From NCBI GenBank assembly GCA_964550855.1, contig CAZKBQ010000001.1:1-64000 (forward strand): a stretch of 64,000 nucleotides of DNA, read 5' to 3'. The position numbers and the translations under genes are program-made. Numbering within the stretch: position 1 is the stretch's first letter; every line of letters begins with the position of its first letter. Below are positions 1 to 8,742 of the stretch, in pieces. The notes under the pieces were generated by a model, which did not search any database, was not told where the DNA came from, and saw only the letters and a list, made by a program, of their open reading frames with translations. Origin of the DNA: JAGOBP01 sp964550855 (GTDB lineage Bacteria > Chloroflexota > Anaerolineae > Fen-1058).

Positions 1-7
1 GTTTCTT

Positions 8-643
8 TCACGCCGCCGGTCTGCGTGTCAAGCAACTTTGGTTAATCTGAATAATCTTCAACGTCAGCACATACCAGACGTTAAGTTCTACCGGGTTGAT
101 TAGATCCGCAGGATAGACCCAGTTGACACCATCTGAATTATACTGCACGTAAATCTTGTTGCCACTGGCCACCACGCCAAAACGGCGATATTGAGTCGAG
201 CCAGCCTCCAACATGAAATGGGCAATCGTATCGGTGTTATCTACCTTGAATTCGACTTTGATGCCCTGACCCTGGAGGCTACCGGACAGATTGTAGAGAC
301 TCCGATAAAAGTTGGCGCTATAGTCGCTGCCGGTCCCGATATTCCGGAGTGTGCCACTGTCTACGGTCTGACAGCCGGCTGTGGCACCCTGACAGCTAAA
401 GGCCCAGTTCGCCGTGTTCAACGTGTCGAATCGCTCTTCTAATAGAGTTGGGGTTTCGTCGACCTGCTTCAGCCGACCGAAAGCATCAGTGGTGTTGACG
501 TGATAATGTCCGTTGCCGTTGATTTGGGCGGCGTAGTCCACACCATAGATTGAAGTGTTGTCCGTACCATCGGGATTGGTCACGCGCACTGTGCGACCAA
601 GCGCATCATATTGGGTCGTGGTACGAGGTTTGTTCGTATCGGG
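8..643 (-). pseudogene. RHS/YD-repeat protein fragment fused to a transposase N-terminus
   Basis: This is the C-terminal part (about residues 301-511) of one continuous reading frame whose first 300 residues are an IS21 transposase. Directly visible are YD-repeat signatures (YDALGR, then DAFGRLKQVDE), which are typical of RHS-family secreted or polymorphic-toxin-like proteins. They are followed by a module that looks like a jelly-roll, carbohydrate-binding type (FYRSL, YNSDGVNW). Real RHS proteins are far longer and start with a secretion signal, so this is an internal fragment of a larger gene. It is translated only if the transposase start is used. The last dozen residues (after the LTLKI segment) look out of place and may mark another junction near the left edge. 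I infer a recombination scar rather than a functional fusion. Confidence 0.6.
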
Positions 644-1543
644 GGCGGTGTCATAGCGATGCGCGGGCAGCGGCTGCAGGGCGGGTCGCTCGCGCTCAAA
701 GCGCTCGGTTACCACTTCCTTGAGCGTGCCGTGCATCCGCGGATCAGCTTCCTCGGCCAACCACTGCTCGGCCAGTTGGTTCAGGTGCGCCCAACTCTCG
801 AAGGTCTGATACCGCACAAAGAAGTTGCCTTTGAGGTAGCCGACCATCCGCTCGTCTTTGCCCTTGGTCTGCGCCCGATACGGCCGACAGGCCCTGGGAT
901 TGAAGCCATACCACGCCGCCAGGTCCAGAAAGCGTTCGTTGAAGCGGGGGTGACCCTGGTTGGACGGGAGCAGCACCGCGCACTTCTGGTTATCGACGAG
1001 CACTTCGCGCGTCACCCCACCCAGGTATTCAAAACTGCGAATCAGCCCCTCATAGGTGTGCTCGGCGTCCTGACTGTCGGTGCACCAGAAGTGAAAGCGC
1101 CGCGAATAGCCTAAGGTATTGACGATGAACGACACCGTGGTCGGTGCCCCCGCCACCTCCACCTCGACTTCTCCCCAGTCGCTCTGCAGTTGCTCGCCCG
1201 GCGCGGTTTCGAAGCGCACGGTGGCCCGCCCCGGCCGCAACGCCCGTTTCGGCTGGATGTAGTCCCGCAGAATCGTGTAGCTGCCGACGTAACCTGCCGC
1301 CCGAATCTCACTCAAGATTACTTTGGCGTTCCAGACCCCGCCCGCCAACAACTGGTCCACCTGGGCTTTATGCGGGTCGAGCTTGCTCGCCGTCGGCGGC
1401 CGGCTGCGCTCGAGTGCCCCGTTCCGATCGAGTGCCCGCCGGACCGTGCGCGGGTGAACGCCCAATTCGAGTGCAATATCTTTCAGAAAGACACCCCGCT
1501 GTTGCAATGCGGTGATCACGGCAAAGTCCTCCTTGCGAATCAT
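644..1543 (-). pseudogene. istA: IS21-family transposase IstA, C-terminally truncated
   Basis: IstA is the DDE transposase of IS21 elements and acts with the helper ATPase IstB. Visible here are an N-terminal helix-turn-helix (residues about 5-40, LGVHPRTVRRAL) and the integrase core with D122 (QSDWGE), D184 (VDNQK) and E231 (GKDERM). The family sequence is recognisable up to PLPAHRYDTA near residue 300. There the usual C-terminal domain is replaced in frame by YD-repeat sequence. Intact IstA proteins are roughly 390-510 residues. No istB follows on the minus strand. The start at 1543 is an ATG. Without its C-terminal domain and IstB the element should be unable to move by itself. Confidence 0.85.
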
Positions 1544-1643
1544 CCGTCCCTCCTCTTGCCTGGCAAGTTGAGAGACATTCTAATCGCGTTTTAGTGGACT
1601 TTTTCAACCGCCATTTTGTGGACTTATACCACCGGCACTGACA
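644..1643 (-). mobile_element. Remnant of an IS21-family insertion sequence
   Basis: The interval covers the truncated istA and its upstream terminal region. On the minus strand the element appears to start TGTCAGTGCCGG (outer end near 1643). It is followed by two copies of a GTCCAC-containing motif (around 1588-1625), which resemble the subterminal repeats of IS21 elements. The other end is missing because istA is broken at about 644. The outer end is placed by eye. Confidence 0.55.
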
Positions 1644-1701
1644 GCGGAGCTTAGCGCGATAAATGCGCAAAACATCCCGACCCAATTGGGACACCCGCCT
1701 C

Positions 1702-1731
1702 ATGACAACGGGACACTCCTCTCGGTATAGT
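1702..1731 (+). promoter_or_regulatory. Putative promoter for the 177-residue membrane protein
   Basis: An ATGACA box (1702-1707) and a TATAGT box (1726-1731) are separated by 18 bases. They lie about 30 bases upstream of an AAAGGAG ribosome-binding site and the ATG at 1761. Confidence 0.5.
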
Positions 1732-1760
1732 GGGAGCATCAAAACCAAAGGAGAATAAAA

Positions 1761-2294
1761 ATGTCCAACAACAGTTTGTTCAAGTTCGCGGGATGGTCGG
1801 CCATCCTCAGTGTCGTGTTTAGTTTTGCGATGTTCGCCTTCGTCGACGGCGGGCGCGGCGGGATGTTCATGGTGGTCTCCATCGTTGCTTCCGTCTTTTC
1901 TGCAGTGGTTTTCTACGCGCTGTACGTGCTTCATCGCCCGCAATCTGCAGGGTTGAGTATGGCAATGTTGGCGCTGGCCGTTCTCGGTTTGATCCTTGAG
2001 AACATCGGCACGGGACCCGAAACCCCGCTCGGCGTTGTTACGAACATCATCTACGGCATGGCCTTCATTCTGGCTGGCTACCTCGGCTTTGGCAACTCAC
2101 AAATGCCGCGCTGGATCGCCCTCTGTGCGTACGTGGCTGGCGCTGGTTGCATCATCTTTGGAATTGCAAACGCCATCGGTCAAGCATCGCTTGCAAATAT
2201 CGGAGAACTCGTGCAATTTGTCGGTTGGGTCGCCTGGTCGGTTGGAATCCTCATCCGCTTCTCTCTCTCCAAGACCCAACTCTCAGCCGCGTAA
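1761..2294 (+). CDS. Small multi-pass membrane protein of unknown function
   Basis: This 177-residue protein is almost entirely hydrophobic, with about six predicted membrane helices (roughly residues 8-28, 36-56, 64-84, 90-110, 116-136 and 150-168). It has no recognisable catalytic motif. The size and pattern resemble DUF4386-like proteins, but I cannot confirm that. An AAAGGAG ribosome-binding site sits seven bases before the ATG, which makes the start secure. A stem-loop follows the stop codon. The next gene downstream is a sensor kinase with its own promoter, so the two may not form an operon. Confidence 0.75.
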   Translation: MSNNSLFKFAGWSAILSVVFSFAMFAFVDGGRGGMFMVVSIVASVFSAVVFYALYVLHRPQSAGLSMAMLALAVLGLILENIGTGPETPLGVVTNIIYGMAFILAGYLGFGNSQMPRWIALCAYVAGAGCIIFGIANAIGQASLANIGELVQFVGWVAWSVGILIRFSLSKTQLSAA

Positions 2295-2315
2295 CAATTG
2301 ACCGCATCCAACTCC

Positions 2316-2347
2316 CAGCCCAACCGCTTCCATTGGCGGTTGGGCTG
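2316..2347 (+). terminator. Perfect 12-bp stem-loop after the membrane-protein gene
   Basis: CAGCCCAACCGC (2316-2327) pairs perfectly with GCGGTTGGGCTG (2336-2347) around an 8-base loop. No T-run follows, so termination may be weak. The right arm also supplies the possible -35 region of the next promoter. Confidence 0.5.
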
Positions 2348-2368
2348 AACTATAAACGAGCGTATAAT
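2340..2368 (+). promoter_or_regulatory. Putative promoter for the sensor kinase (leaderless type)
   Basis: TTGGGC (2340-2345) and a perfect TATAAT (2363-2368) are spaced by 17 bases. The ATG at 2381 lies only 12 bases after the -10 box and has no Shine-Dalgarno sequence. Transcription would therefore begin at or just before the start codon, giving a leaderless or nearly leaderless mRNA. Confidence 0.55.
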
Positions 2369-2380
2369 CCCAACTCAACC

Positions 2381-4438
2381 ATGACAGACATCCGCGCTGA
2401 GAATTACGGAACCCAATTACACGGTCACTGGCTGACCCTTGCCCGCGCCGCGTGGCTGATTCTGTCTTTTGTCTCCTTGCTCATCTTCATCATCGGAACC
2501 TATAACCAACTCCGCGTGCCCCTGCCTGCCTGCACTATACCCAACGCGGATTGCGGTCCGTGGGCGATCAGTCGGGAAGATGTTCAACTCGGCGTGCAGT
2601 TGGGCATCCGCGCGCAAGCCATGTTCCTGCTCGCCACGGTGGGAATTTGGTTTCCACGCATTGCCATATTCGCCATCGGCATCATCATCTTCTGGCGCAA
2701 GTCGTCCGATTGGCTGGCGTTGCTGTTGTCGTTGATGTTGATGGTCGGCTCGCTGGAAGGTATCAAAGAGGTCGGTTCATTACTGCCCTTGCAAAGCGGG
2801 CTGTATTCGATTGCGGTTGTCTTGTTCGTCTTGATCCCCTTCATTTTTCCAAACGGACGTTTCGTGCCGCGCTGGACAGCGTGGTTTTTTGTTCCCCTGG
2901 CCATCGCCTTTGTTGCGGCGACGTTCTTTCCGCAATTCATCGGCGTGGTAAGTTTGATTTGGTTCGCGTTGGCAGTCTACGCGGCGATCTACCGCTATCG
3001 CCGTATATCCAACGCAGTGGAACGCCAGCAAACAAAATGGGTGGTGGTCGGTCTCTTGAGCACGGCCATCGTATTCATCCCGATGGTGCTTGCTTCTGTG
3101 TTCTTTCCGCCCGCGCATCCCACGCCCGAACGATTGGCGTTCATGTTCCTGGTTTTTAATCCCGTGTACGTGGGCACTTATCTCTTTTTCTCCGCTTCCG
3201 TCGCCATCGCCATCTTCCGCTATCGCCTGTGGGACATTGACATCATCATCAACCGCACGCTGGTTTACGGCGCGCTCACCGCCATCACCATCGGCATCTA
3301 TATCCTGTTTGTCGGCGGTCTGGACTATTTATTTGAATCAGACAATTTCTTTTTCTCATTGCTTGCCACGGGAATTATCGCCGTCATCTTCCAACCCTTG
3401 CGCGAACGTTTGCAACGCGGCATCAATCGAATGTTCTATGGCGAACGCGACAATCCAATTTCTGTTTTGACTCAACTGGGGCAGCGTCTCGAAGCGACCG
3501 TCGCGCCCGAAGCGATTCTTCCTACGCTGGCAGAATCCATCGCCCAGGCCCTGCGGCTTCCCTACGTGGCGATCCTGCTGAAAGAAGGGATGGAATTTTC
3601 CCTCGCGGCGGATTTTGGAAGTAAGCCCGCCTCGCTCCTGACCTGTGAGCGGCTCCCACTTAATTATCAGAATCAACCTATCGGGCAGATTCTCCTCTCG
3701 CACCGCGCGGGCGAAGACTCTTTCAGCGCCGACGAAAAGACACTCCTGCAAAACATCGCCCGCCAGGTTGGCGTCGCCGCGTATGCCGTACAACTTACCC
3801 GCGACCTCCAGCGTTCGCGCGAGCGCATCGTCACCGCCCGCGAAGAAGAACGCCGCCGCCTGCGCCGCGACCTGCACGACGGACTCGGTCCCAGCCTCGC
3901 CAGCCTGACCCTCAAACTCGACGCGGCGCGCAATCAACTCAAGCAAAATCCCGAGCAAGCCGATTCCCTTTTAGTCGAGTTGAAATCCCAAACTCAAGCC
4001 GCCATCACCGACATTCGCCGCCTTGCCTATAATCTGCGTCCGCCTGCCCTGGACGAACTGGGGCTGTTCTCTGCGATCCAACAATATGCTTCCAACATCA
4101 CTCGCCCCGAATTTGTTGTGCGCGTCGAACAGGAAGGTGAGTTCCCCAAACTGCCCGCTGCGGTGGAAGTAGCCGCCTATCGCATCGCCTGCGAAGCCAT
4201 TACCAACGCATCCAAACATTCACAGGGAACCGAGTGCCACATCCGCTTGAAGTTTGATGGCGGTTTGCAGATTGATGTCCAAGACAACGGCGCGGGATTG
4301 TCGGAGGAACAACGCGTCGGCGTGGGCATGTTATCCATGCGCGAGCGCGCCGCCGAGCTGGGCGGAACATTCGATATTGAATTGTCAAACGGCGTGCATA
4401 TCCGCACCTCCCTGCCCTGCGAGGTGGACAATGACTGA
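2381..4438 (+). CDS. NarL/LiaS-type sensor histidine kinase with multi-pass membrane region and GAF-like domain
   Basis: This 685-residue protein is the sensor of a two-component system. The N-terminal half (residues about 20-330) has many membrane helices. A GAF-like region follows (about 355-475). The dimerisation domain is of the HisKA_3 type, with phospho-acceptor H499 in the RRDLHDGLG motif. The C-terminal HATPase domain has DNGAGL and GVGMLSMRERA. The start at ATG 2381 is preferred over upstream in-frame codons because it begins a natural N-terminus directly after a TATAAT box. The 3' end overlaps the response-regulator gene by 8 bases, so the two are translationally coupled. The stimulus is unknown. 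The frequent Arg/Ala codons and lower-GC texture differ somewhat from the 20-64 kb backbone. Confidence 0.9.
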   Translation: MTDIRAENYGTQLHGHWLTLARAAWLILSFVSLLIFIIGTYNQLRVPLPACTIPNADCGPWAISREDVQLGVQLGIRAQAMFLLATVGIWFPRIAIFAIGIIIFWRKSSDWLALLLSLMLMVGSLEGIKEVGSLLPLQSGLYSIAVVLFVLIPFIFPNGRFVPRWTAWFFVPLAIAFVAATFFPQFIGVVSLIWFALAVYAAIYRYRRISNAVERQQTKWVVVGLLSTAIVFIPMVLASVFFPPAHPTPERLAFMFLVFNPVYVGTYLFFSASVAIAIFRYRLWDIDIIINRTLVYGALTAITIGIYILFVGGLDYLFESDNFFFSLLATGIIAVIFQPLRERLQRGINRMFYGERDNPISVLTQLGQRLEATVAPEAILPTLAESIAQALRLPYVAILLKEGMEFSLAADFGSKPASLLTCERLPLNYQNQPIGQILLSHRAGEDSFSADEKTLLQNIARQVGVAAYAVQLTRDLQRSRERIVTAREEERRRLRRDLHDGLGPSLASLTLKLDAARNQLKQNPEQADSLLVELKSQTQAAITDIRRLAYNLRPPALDELGLFSAIQQYASNITRPEFVVRVEQEGEFPKLPAAVEVAAYRIACEAITNASKHSQGTECHIRLKFDGGLQIDVQDNGAGLSEEQRVGVGMLSMRERAAELGGTFDIELSNGVHIRTSLPCEVDND

Positions 4439-5075
4439 CTCCATCCGCATTCTCATTGTGGATGATCACGCGCCTTTCCGCGAAGGGCTGCGCGCCTTGT
4501 TATCTTCCGTGCCTGATATGAGCGTGGTTGGCGAAGCAGAGAGCGGCGAGGCGGCGATTCATTCCGCGGCAAAACTCCAGCCCGATGTGATTCTGATGGA
4601 CATTCAAATGCCAAACATGAACGGCATCGAAGCCACGCGGCAGATTTATCAATCCAGCCCACACATTGGCGTCATTGTATTGACAATGTTCGAAGATGAT
4701 GATTCCGTTTTCGCGGCCATGCGCGCGGGCGCGCGCGGATACCTGCTTAAAGGGGCAGATCAAGCCGAAATTTTACGCGCCATCCACTCGGTCAAGAGCG
4801 GCGAAGCGATGTTCGGCCCCGCCATTGCGCGGAGGCTGATTAGTTTCTTCAACCAAGTTCAGCCGCAGGCACAGAATCCATTTCCCCAACTGACCGACCG
4901 CGAGCGTGAGATCCTCGACATGATTGCCAGGGGCATGAATAACGCCGAGATCGCCAGCGCCTTCACGCTCAGCCCCAAAACCGTCCGCAACCATGTATCG
5001 AATATTTTCAACAAACTGCAAGTAGCCGACCGCGCCCAGGCCATTATCCGCGCACGAGACGCGGGGTTGGGATGA
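4431..5075 (+). CDS. LuxR/NarL-family response regulator
   Basis: This 214-residue regulator pairs with the kinase just upstream. The receiver domain has acidic residues D11/D12, phospho-acceptor D57 (LMDIQMP) and a conserved lysine (YLLKGA). The C-terminal LuxR-type helix-turn-helix reads LTDREREILDMIARG and later KTVRNHVSNIFNKL. Phosphorylation should drive DNA binding and transcription. ATG 4431 overlaps the kinase stop region, a common arrangement for cognate partners. The regulated genes are not evident; the nearest candidate is the upstream membrane protein. A degenerate attC-like element begins about 110 bases after the stop. Confidence 0.93.
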   Translation: MTDSIRILIVDDHAPFREGLRALLSSVPDMSVVGEAESGEAAIHSAAKLQPDVILMDIQMPNMNGIEATRQIYQSSPHIGVIVLTMFEDDDSVFAAMRAGARGYLLKGADQAEILRAIHSVKSGEAMFGPAIARRLISFFNQVQPQAQNPFPQLTDREREILDMIARGMNNAEIASAFTLSPKTVRNHVSNIFNKLQVADRAQAIIRARDAGLG

Positions 5076-5185
5076 TAGATTTTATTGAAGCGTAATATTG
5101 GTCTGGATAAGACAGAAAAAGAAAATCTCACGGGAGTATATTGATGATTCCTAACACACACTCAATGCTTTTGGTCTAAATCGCC

Positions 5186-5382
5186 GCCCAACACAGCGTC
5201 CTAAGAACGTGGCCGGCGAACTGACCAAAATCGACGCGGGGGAACCAGGTTCTTCGGCGAGGGAATGGTGCGGGCGCCAGGGTCGATTGCACCCGACGTA
5301 GCCCGGCTGCGTGTGTTGAGTGTTACTTTTGACCAGTGTCAGTCGGCAAGGTGGCAACGCGGCTGACGCCCGACCGTTGGGC
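5186..5382 (+). other. attC-like recombination site 1 (long form)
   Basis: The interval starts with GCCCAAC (5186-5192) and ends with GTTGGGC (5376-5382), the complementary R''/R' heptamers expected of an integron attC. Internal boxes TGCACCCGAC (5288) and GCTGACGCCCGAC (5362) resemble the L''/L' pair seen in the other sites. At 197 bases it is longer than usual. The segment after R'' (GCGTCCTAAG to about 5300) is about 85% identical by eye to the one in the site at 14655. Confidence 0.55.
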
Positions 5383-5454
5383 GGCAACGCCTACAGAAAT
5401 ACGCGTTCATGATCAAAGATGAAACTCGTTTTGTTGAGATGATGGCAGTTTCAG

Positions 5455-6000
5455 ATGGACGCAAAACTTGTTCGCGCGAGCAAATTCTTGAGTCTGATTT
5501 TACGGCATCAGCCTCAGAAATATGGTCTCACTCTAGACCAGCATGGCTGGGCGCAGATTGATGACGTGATTAGCGCTGCGAATCGCGCCAAGATTCCACT
5601 CACCTATCAACTCATCCAGCAGATTGTTTTAGAAAATGACAAGCAACGTTTTGTAATCAGTGAGGATGGGCGCACCATCCGTGCCCGCTATGGTCACTCT
5701 ATCCTCGTAGACCTTGAACTGATTTCGCTTGAACCACCTCCACAACTCTATCATGGCACGGCAACCAGATTCCTTGAATCCATCCGTTCTCAAGGTTTGG
5801 TTCAGGGTTCTCGTCAGTTCGTACATCTTTCAACCGATATTCAAACAGCGATAACAGTTGGCAAACGTCATGGCGTACCTGTTGTTCTTACGGTGAACAG
5901 CGGTGCGATGTATGCGGATGGGTATTCTTTCTACTGCTCGGAAAGTGGAATCTGGTTGGTGAATTCTGTGCCAGTCAAGTATATAGTTTTTCCTCCGTAA
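5455..6000 (+). CDS. kptA: RNA 2'-phosphotransferase (Tpt1/KptA family)
   Basis: KptA transfers a 2'-phosphate from RNA to NAD+, forming ADP-ribose 1'',2''-cyclic phosphate. The 181 residues are full length for the family. The N-terminal winged-helix part carries SKFLSLILRH and GWAQIDDVI. The C-terminal ADP-ribosyltransferase-like part carries LYHGTA, FVHLS and SFYCSESGIWL. The start is ATG 5455; no strong ribosome-binding site is seen. The gene lies alone between two attC-like sites, its stop being five bases before the second, exactly as in a gene cassette. Bacteria lack the tRNA-splicing pathway that needs this enzyme in eukaryotes, so its target here is unknown. Confidence 0.9.
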   Translation: MDAKLVRASKFLSLILRHQPQKYGLTLDQHGWAQIDDVISAANRAKIPLTYQLIQQIVLENDKQRFVISEDGRTIRARYGHSILVDLELISLEPPPQLYHGTATRFLESIRSQGLVQGSRQFVHLSTDIQTAITVGKRHGVPVVLTVNSGAMYADGYSFYCSESGIWLVNSVPVKYIVFPP

Positions 6001-6004
6001 AGCC

Positions 6005-6071
6005 GCCCCACCAGCGCATGCACCCGACAGGCTTCGCCTCGCTCCGCTCGGTGATGCCCAAGCCGTTAGGC
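6005..6071 (+). other. attC-like recombination site 2
   Basis: This 67-base imperfect palindrome lies directly after kptA. Outer arms GCCGCC/GGCGGC pair, the right core is GTTAGGC (6065-6071), and the left core is the variant GCCCCAC. Inner arms GCATGCACCCGA and TCGGTGATGCC also pair with unpaired bases, as attC hairpins do. Size, asymmetry and position after a gene are those of a normal attC. Confidence 0.65.
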
Positions 6072-6168
6072 GGCTGTTTCCAGCGAAAAGGAATTATACA
6101 GACGTCCGCAAAGCAATAGTTGGGCCGCGTGAACACCAACGTGGCTCGCAGTAGTAGGGAGGACAACC

Positions 6169-7059
6169 ATGTACAAAGAAGGACAAGGTGCGTTTTGCGA
6201 CGTCAATGGCGCAAGGCTTTACTATGAGATAGCCGGTTTGGGCACAGCCATAGTGCTCATTCATGGTTTCGGTCTCGACTTGCGAATGTGGGATGACCAA
6301 TTTGGCGTCTTGGCAGAAGACCATCGGGTGCTTCGATACGATGCCAGAGGGTTTGGCAACTCCTCCCTCCCAGATGGCCGTACATACACACATGCCGACG
6401 ATCTCAACACCCTTCTCGAGTTCTTAAACATCGACGCCGCCACCATCACCGGGCTATCAATGGGAGGAATGATAGCGTTGAACTTTACGCTTAATTTTGC
6501 GCCACGTGTTCACAAACTGGTGTTGGTTGATTCGGCGTTGAATGGCTTCCCATGGTCACATGAGTGGCAGGCGTTGTGGCAATCGATGGAAACAGCGGCT
6601 GTCGAACAAAGTCCCAAGGCGGCAAACGAGCTCTGGCTTGCTCATCCGCTCTTTGCGCCTGCGCGCGAGCACCCCCATGTGCGGGCACGATTAGCCCAGA
6701 TGGTCGGCGACTATTCGGGCTGGCATTAGAACCATCAAGATTCGCATCGGCCAATCCCGAAGCCTGATGAAGGGAGACTCGCCGAACTCAACGTACCCAC
6801 ACTCGTGTTGGTTGGCGAACGAGATCTTCCCGACTTCCACAGGATTGCAGACATTCTTTATCGCGGCATCAAAGGAGCAAGAAGAGAGATCGTTCCAGGC
6901 GTCGGTCACATGAGCAACATGGAAGCGCCAAAACAATTCAATAGAGCCGTGCTCTTTTTTGCGAGCATTTGCCGCCTACCGATGAGATGCAGTTGTCAAG
7001 GGGCAATTGGTGTTAGGCGCGGGTCTCGCTACATGAAAACGAGAGGAGCCGTTGCGTGA
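6169..7059 (+). pseudogene. Alpha/beta hydrolase interrupted by an in-frame amber codon
   Basis: The reading frame encodes an alpha/beta-hydrolase: oxyanion-hole motif HGFG (near residue 28), nucleophile elbow GLSMGG (near residue 96), then after the break VPTLVLVGERD and GVGHMSNMEAP with the acid and histidine of the triad. A TAG at 6727-6729 interrupts the same frame immediately after SGWH. The homologous text resumes without a shift, so a single TGG-to-TAG change would explain it. The first part (6169-6729) lacks the acid and histidine and should be inactive unless the stop is read through. The frame then runs through the following attC-like site and ends at 7059, suggesting that the original stop is also lost. 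Confidence 0.8.
6974..7018 (+). other. attC-like recombination site 3 (short, degenerate)
   Basis: The left core is GCCTACC (6974-6980, one base from RYYYAAC) and the right core is GTTAGGC (7012-7018). The inner arms pair poorly and the 45-base length is at or below the normal minimum. It sits at the end of the hydrolase pseudogene, where a cassette attC is expected. Confidence 0.4.
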
Positions 7060-7218
7060 AGCCAGCGACCTCTCCCGTTCCCTTTGGGGTAGTTTTAGAA
7101 TAGTCGAAACGCCTACGGCTGTCAAGGGCCGTCGCACTTTAACAACACCTCAGCGCCCGGCCGATGAACCTTCTCATCGGGGGTATCGGTTTCAACCGGT
7201 CGTGGCGCGTGGCCGTGT

Positions 7219-8472
7219 TTAAGCGGCGGTGCGCAGGTCGGGTCGTAACTGGCGCACTTCGTCCACGGGCGCGAGCGGGCGTTTTGTTCCGCCGCGTTGG
7301 ATGTGCGTCAAGTCATTGCCCAAGCCTAACTGCATTAAGTGGTAACGCACGAACTGGCGACGGCTCAAGCCGCTGTGCTGGGCGGGTGACAACTTCCACG
7401 ACCAGGCAAAGAACTTCATCCCAACGATATGCGGGTCGGCATGGCGATCGGCTTGTCGCTTGGTCAACACATACCAGACGGCGACCAATAGTTTGCGGGC
7501 AACGGTCACCATCGCTTTGCCTTTGGCCATGCGTGCGGTCAGGCGTTCAAACTCACGTTTCCAGTAGGGATGATGCTGCACGGCGGTCCAGGCGGCTTCG
7601 ATCAGGACGTGCCGCAGGTCTTTGCGACCTTGTTTGGTGATGCGGCCCCCCCGATGCATTTGGCCACTGTCATGGACGCTCGCACCGAGGCCGGCATAGC
7701 TCACCAACTGCTTGGCGTGCTCAAAGCGCGTGATGGGGCCGACCGCGCTCAGAATCGTCATGACGGTGAGCAAGCCAAAACCGGGCAGTTGCATCAAGAA
7801 CGGCACGCCCTCCGCCCAGGGTGATTCAAGGCTGAGGCGCGCCAATTCCTGATCCACTTCGGCCAGTTGTGGCCGGAGATGATCCAGCGTTGCCAGGTCC
7901 TGACGCATGCGCAAGCGTTCGGTCGGTGACACGACCAACCCCTCCCACCAGGCGCGGTGACTGTCCCAGAACAGTTCGCCCGCGGGCGGCACGAAGTGAT
8001 AGCGATGCAGCAGGCTGTGCAAGCGATTGACGATTTGGGTATGCATCTGCGTCAAGCGTCGCCGATGCGCGATCAAGTTGCGCACCTCGCGCACCTCGTG
8101 GGGTGGCACCCAGACTTCGGGAATTAGATTCGCCACCGACAGCCGGGCCAACTTGAACACATCCAGCGCATCCGTTTTCACGCGCGTTTTCGCGATTAGC
8201 GCAATCTTGCCCGCATTCGCGACTTGCAAGCGACCGACCAGCGGCCGCGCGTGATCGTAGAAGTCCCAGGTATTCGTGGTCGCTTCGACGACTAAACTAT
8301 CGGTGGGCCGCAGATGGGTCTGCGCCCAGGCAGGCCAGTCTTTCAATTCAAACCGACGGGCCCCCAGGACGATCTCTTGCTGGGCATTCACGCCGCCGAT
8401 GACCAGATAGTGCTTGTGTAGGTCGACGGCCAGATACCGCTGCCAGGGGCTTGAACCAGGAGGGTCTTTCAT
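7219..8472 (-). CDS. IS110-family transposase (DEDD recombinase)
   Basis: This 417-residue protein has the two-part IS110 architecture. The N-terminal RuvC-like DEDD domain has VDLHKH near residue 17, VVEATTNTWDF near residue 62 and KTDALDVFKLA near residue 99. The C-terminal Tnp_20 domain carries the catalytic serine (LPGFG, SYAGLGASVHDSG, RGGRITKQGRKDLR). It looks full length and uninterrupted. IS110 recombinases use a structured bridge RNA made from their own non-coding end to choose target and donor DNA. The gene points against the surrounding cassette genes. The element's outer ends are not resolved, but it lies between two attC-like sites. Confidence 0.9.
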   Translation of the reverse strand: MKDPPGSSPWQRYLAVDLHKHYLVIGGVNAQQEIVLGARRFELKDWPAWAQTHLRPTDSLVVEATTNTWDFYDHARPLVGRLQVANAGKIALIAKTRVKTDALDVFKLARLSVANLIPEVWVPPHEVREVRNLIAHRRRLTQMHTQIVNRLHSLLHRYHFVPPAGELFWDSHRAWWEGLVVSPTERLRMRQDLATLDHLRPQLAEVDQELARLSLESPWAEGVPFLMQLPGFGLLTVMTILSAVGPITRFEHAKQLVSYAGLGASVHDSGQMHRGGRITKQGRKDLRHVLIEAAWTAVQHHPYWKREFERLTARMAKGKAMVTVARKLLVAVWYVLTKRQADRHADPHIVGMKFFAWSWKLSPAQHSGLSRRQFVRYHLMQLGLGNDLTHIQRGGTKRPLAPVDEVRQLRPDLRTAA

Positions 8473-8498
8473 GTTACACTCCTTTCGCCGTTACGTGA

Positions 8499-8714
8499 CC
8501 GGGTGAGCACCTTCGAGGGCAAGAAGGTCACCTACCGATGCGGGTTCAGTGCCAGACACTGTCCCAGATGAGGATTCGACGGGCAACCAAATAACACCAC
8601 GGGCTTAGCTCCAGGCTATCCCAGGGCGGCGACCGGTTGGCCCAAGCGCTTCGTGCTCTCGCGCGCTTCCGTCACTCATCACTAGTGAGGATAACACGGC
8701 GCGTGCTCACCCGG
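8499..8714 (-). ncRNA. Candidate bridge-RNA region of the IS110 element
   Basis: A perfect 12-base inverted repeat, CCGGGTGAGCAC at 8499-8510 and GTGCTCACCCGG at 8703-8714, encloses the non-coding region directly upstream of the transposase. In the IS110 group the bridge RNA is encoded at the end upstream of the recombinase, so this is the right place for one. I have not folded the RNA. The closing repeat and position are the only evidence. Confidence 0.35.
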
Positions 8715-8742
8715 CCAGCAGCTTCATTCTAATAACACCGCG

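Larger units (their letters stand above)
7060..8742 (-). mobile_element. IS110-family insertion element (ends approximate)
   Basis: The transposase gene plus its flanking non-coding ends lie between the hydrolase pseudogene and the 50-bp repeat at 8743. About 160 bases follow the transposase and about 270 precede it. IS110 elements have no strong terminal inverted repeats, so the limits given are only the neighbouring landmarks. Confidence 0.5.

Noticed and set aside
2316..2347. Hairpin with GCCCAAC and GTTGGGC arms considered as an attC site
   Set aside because: The 12-bp stem is perfect with only an 8-base loop, which is a terminator shape. attC sites are longer and have mismatches or bulges.
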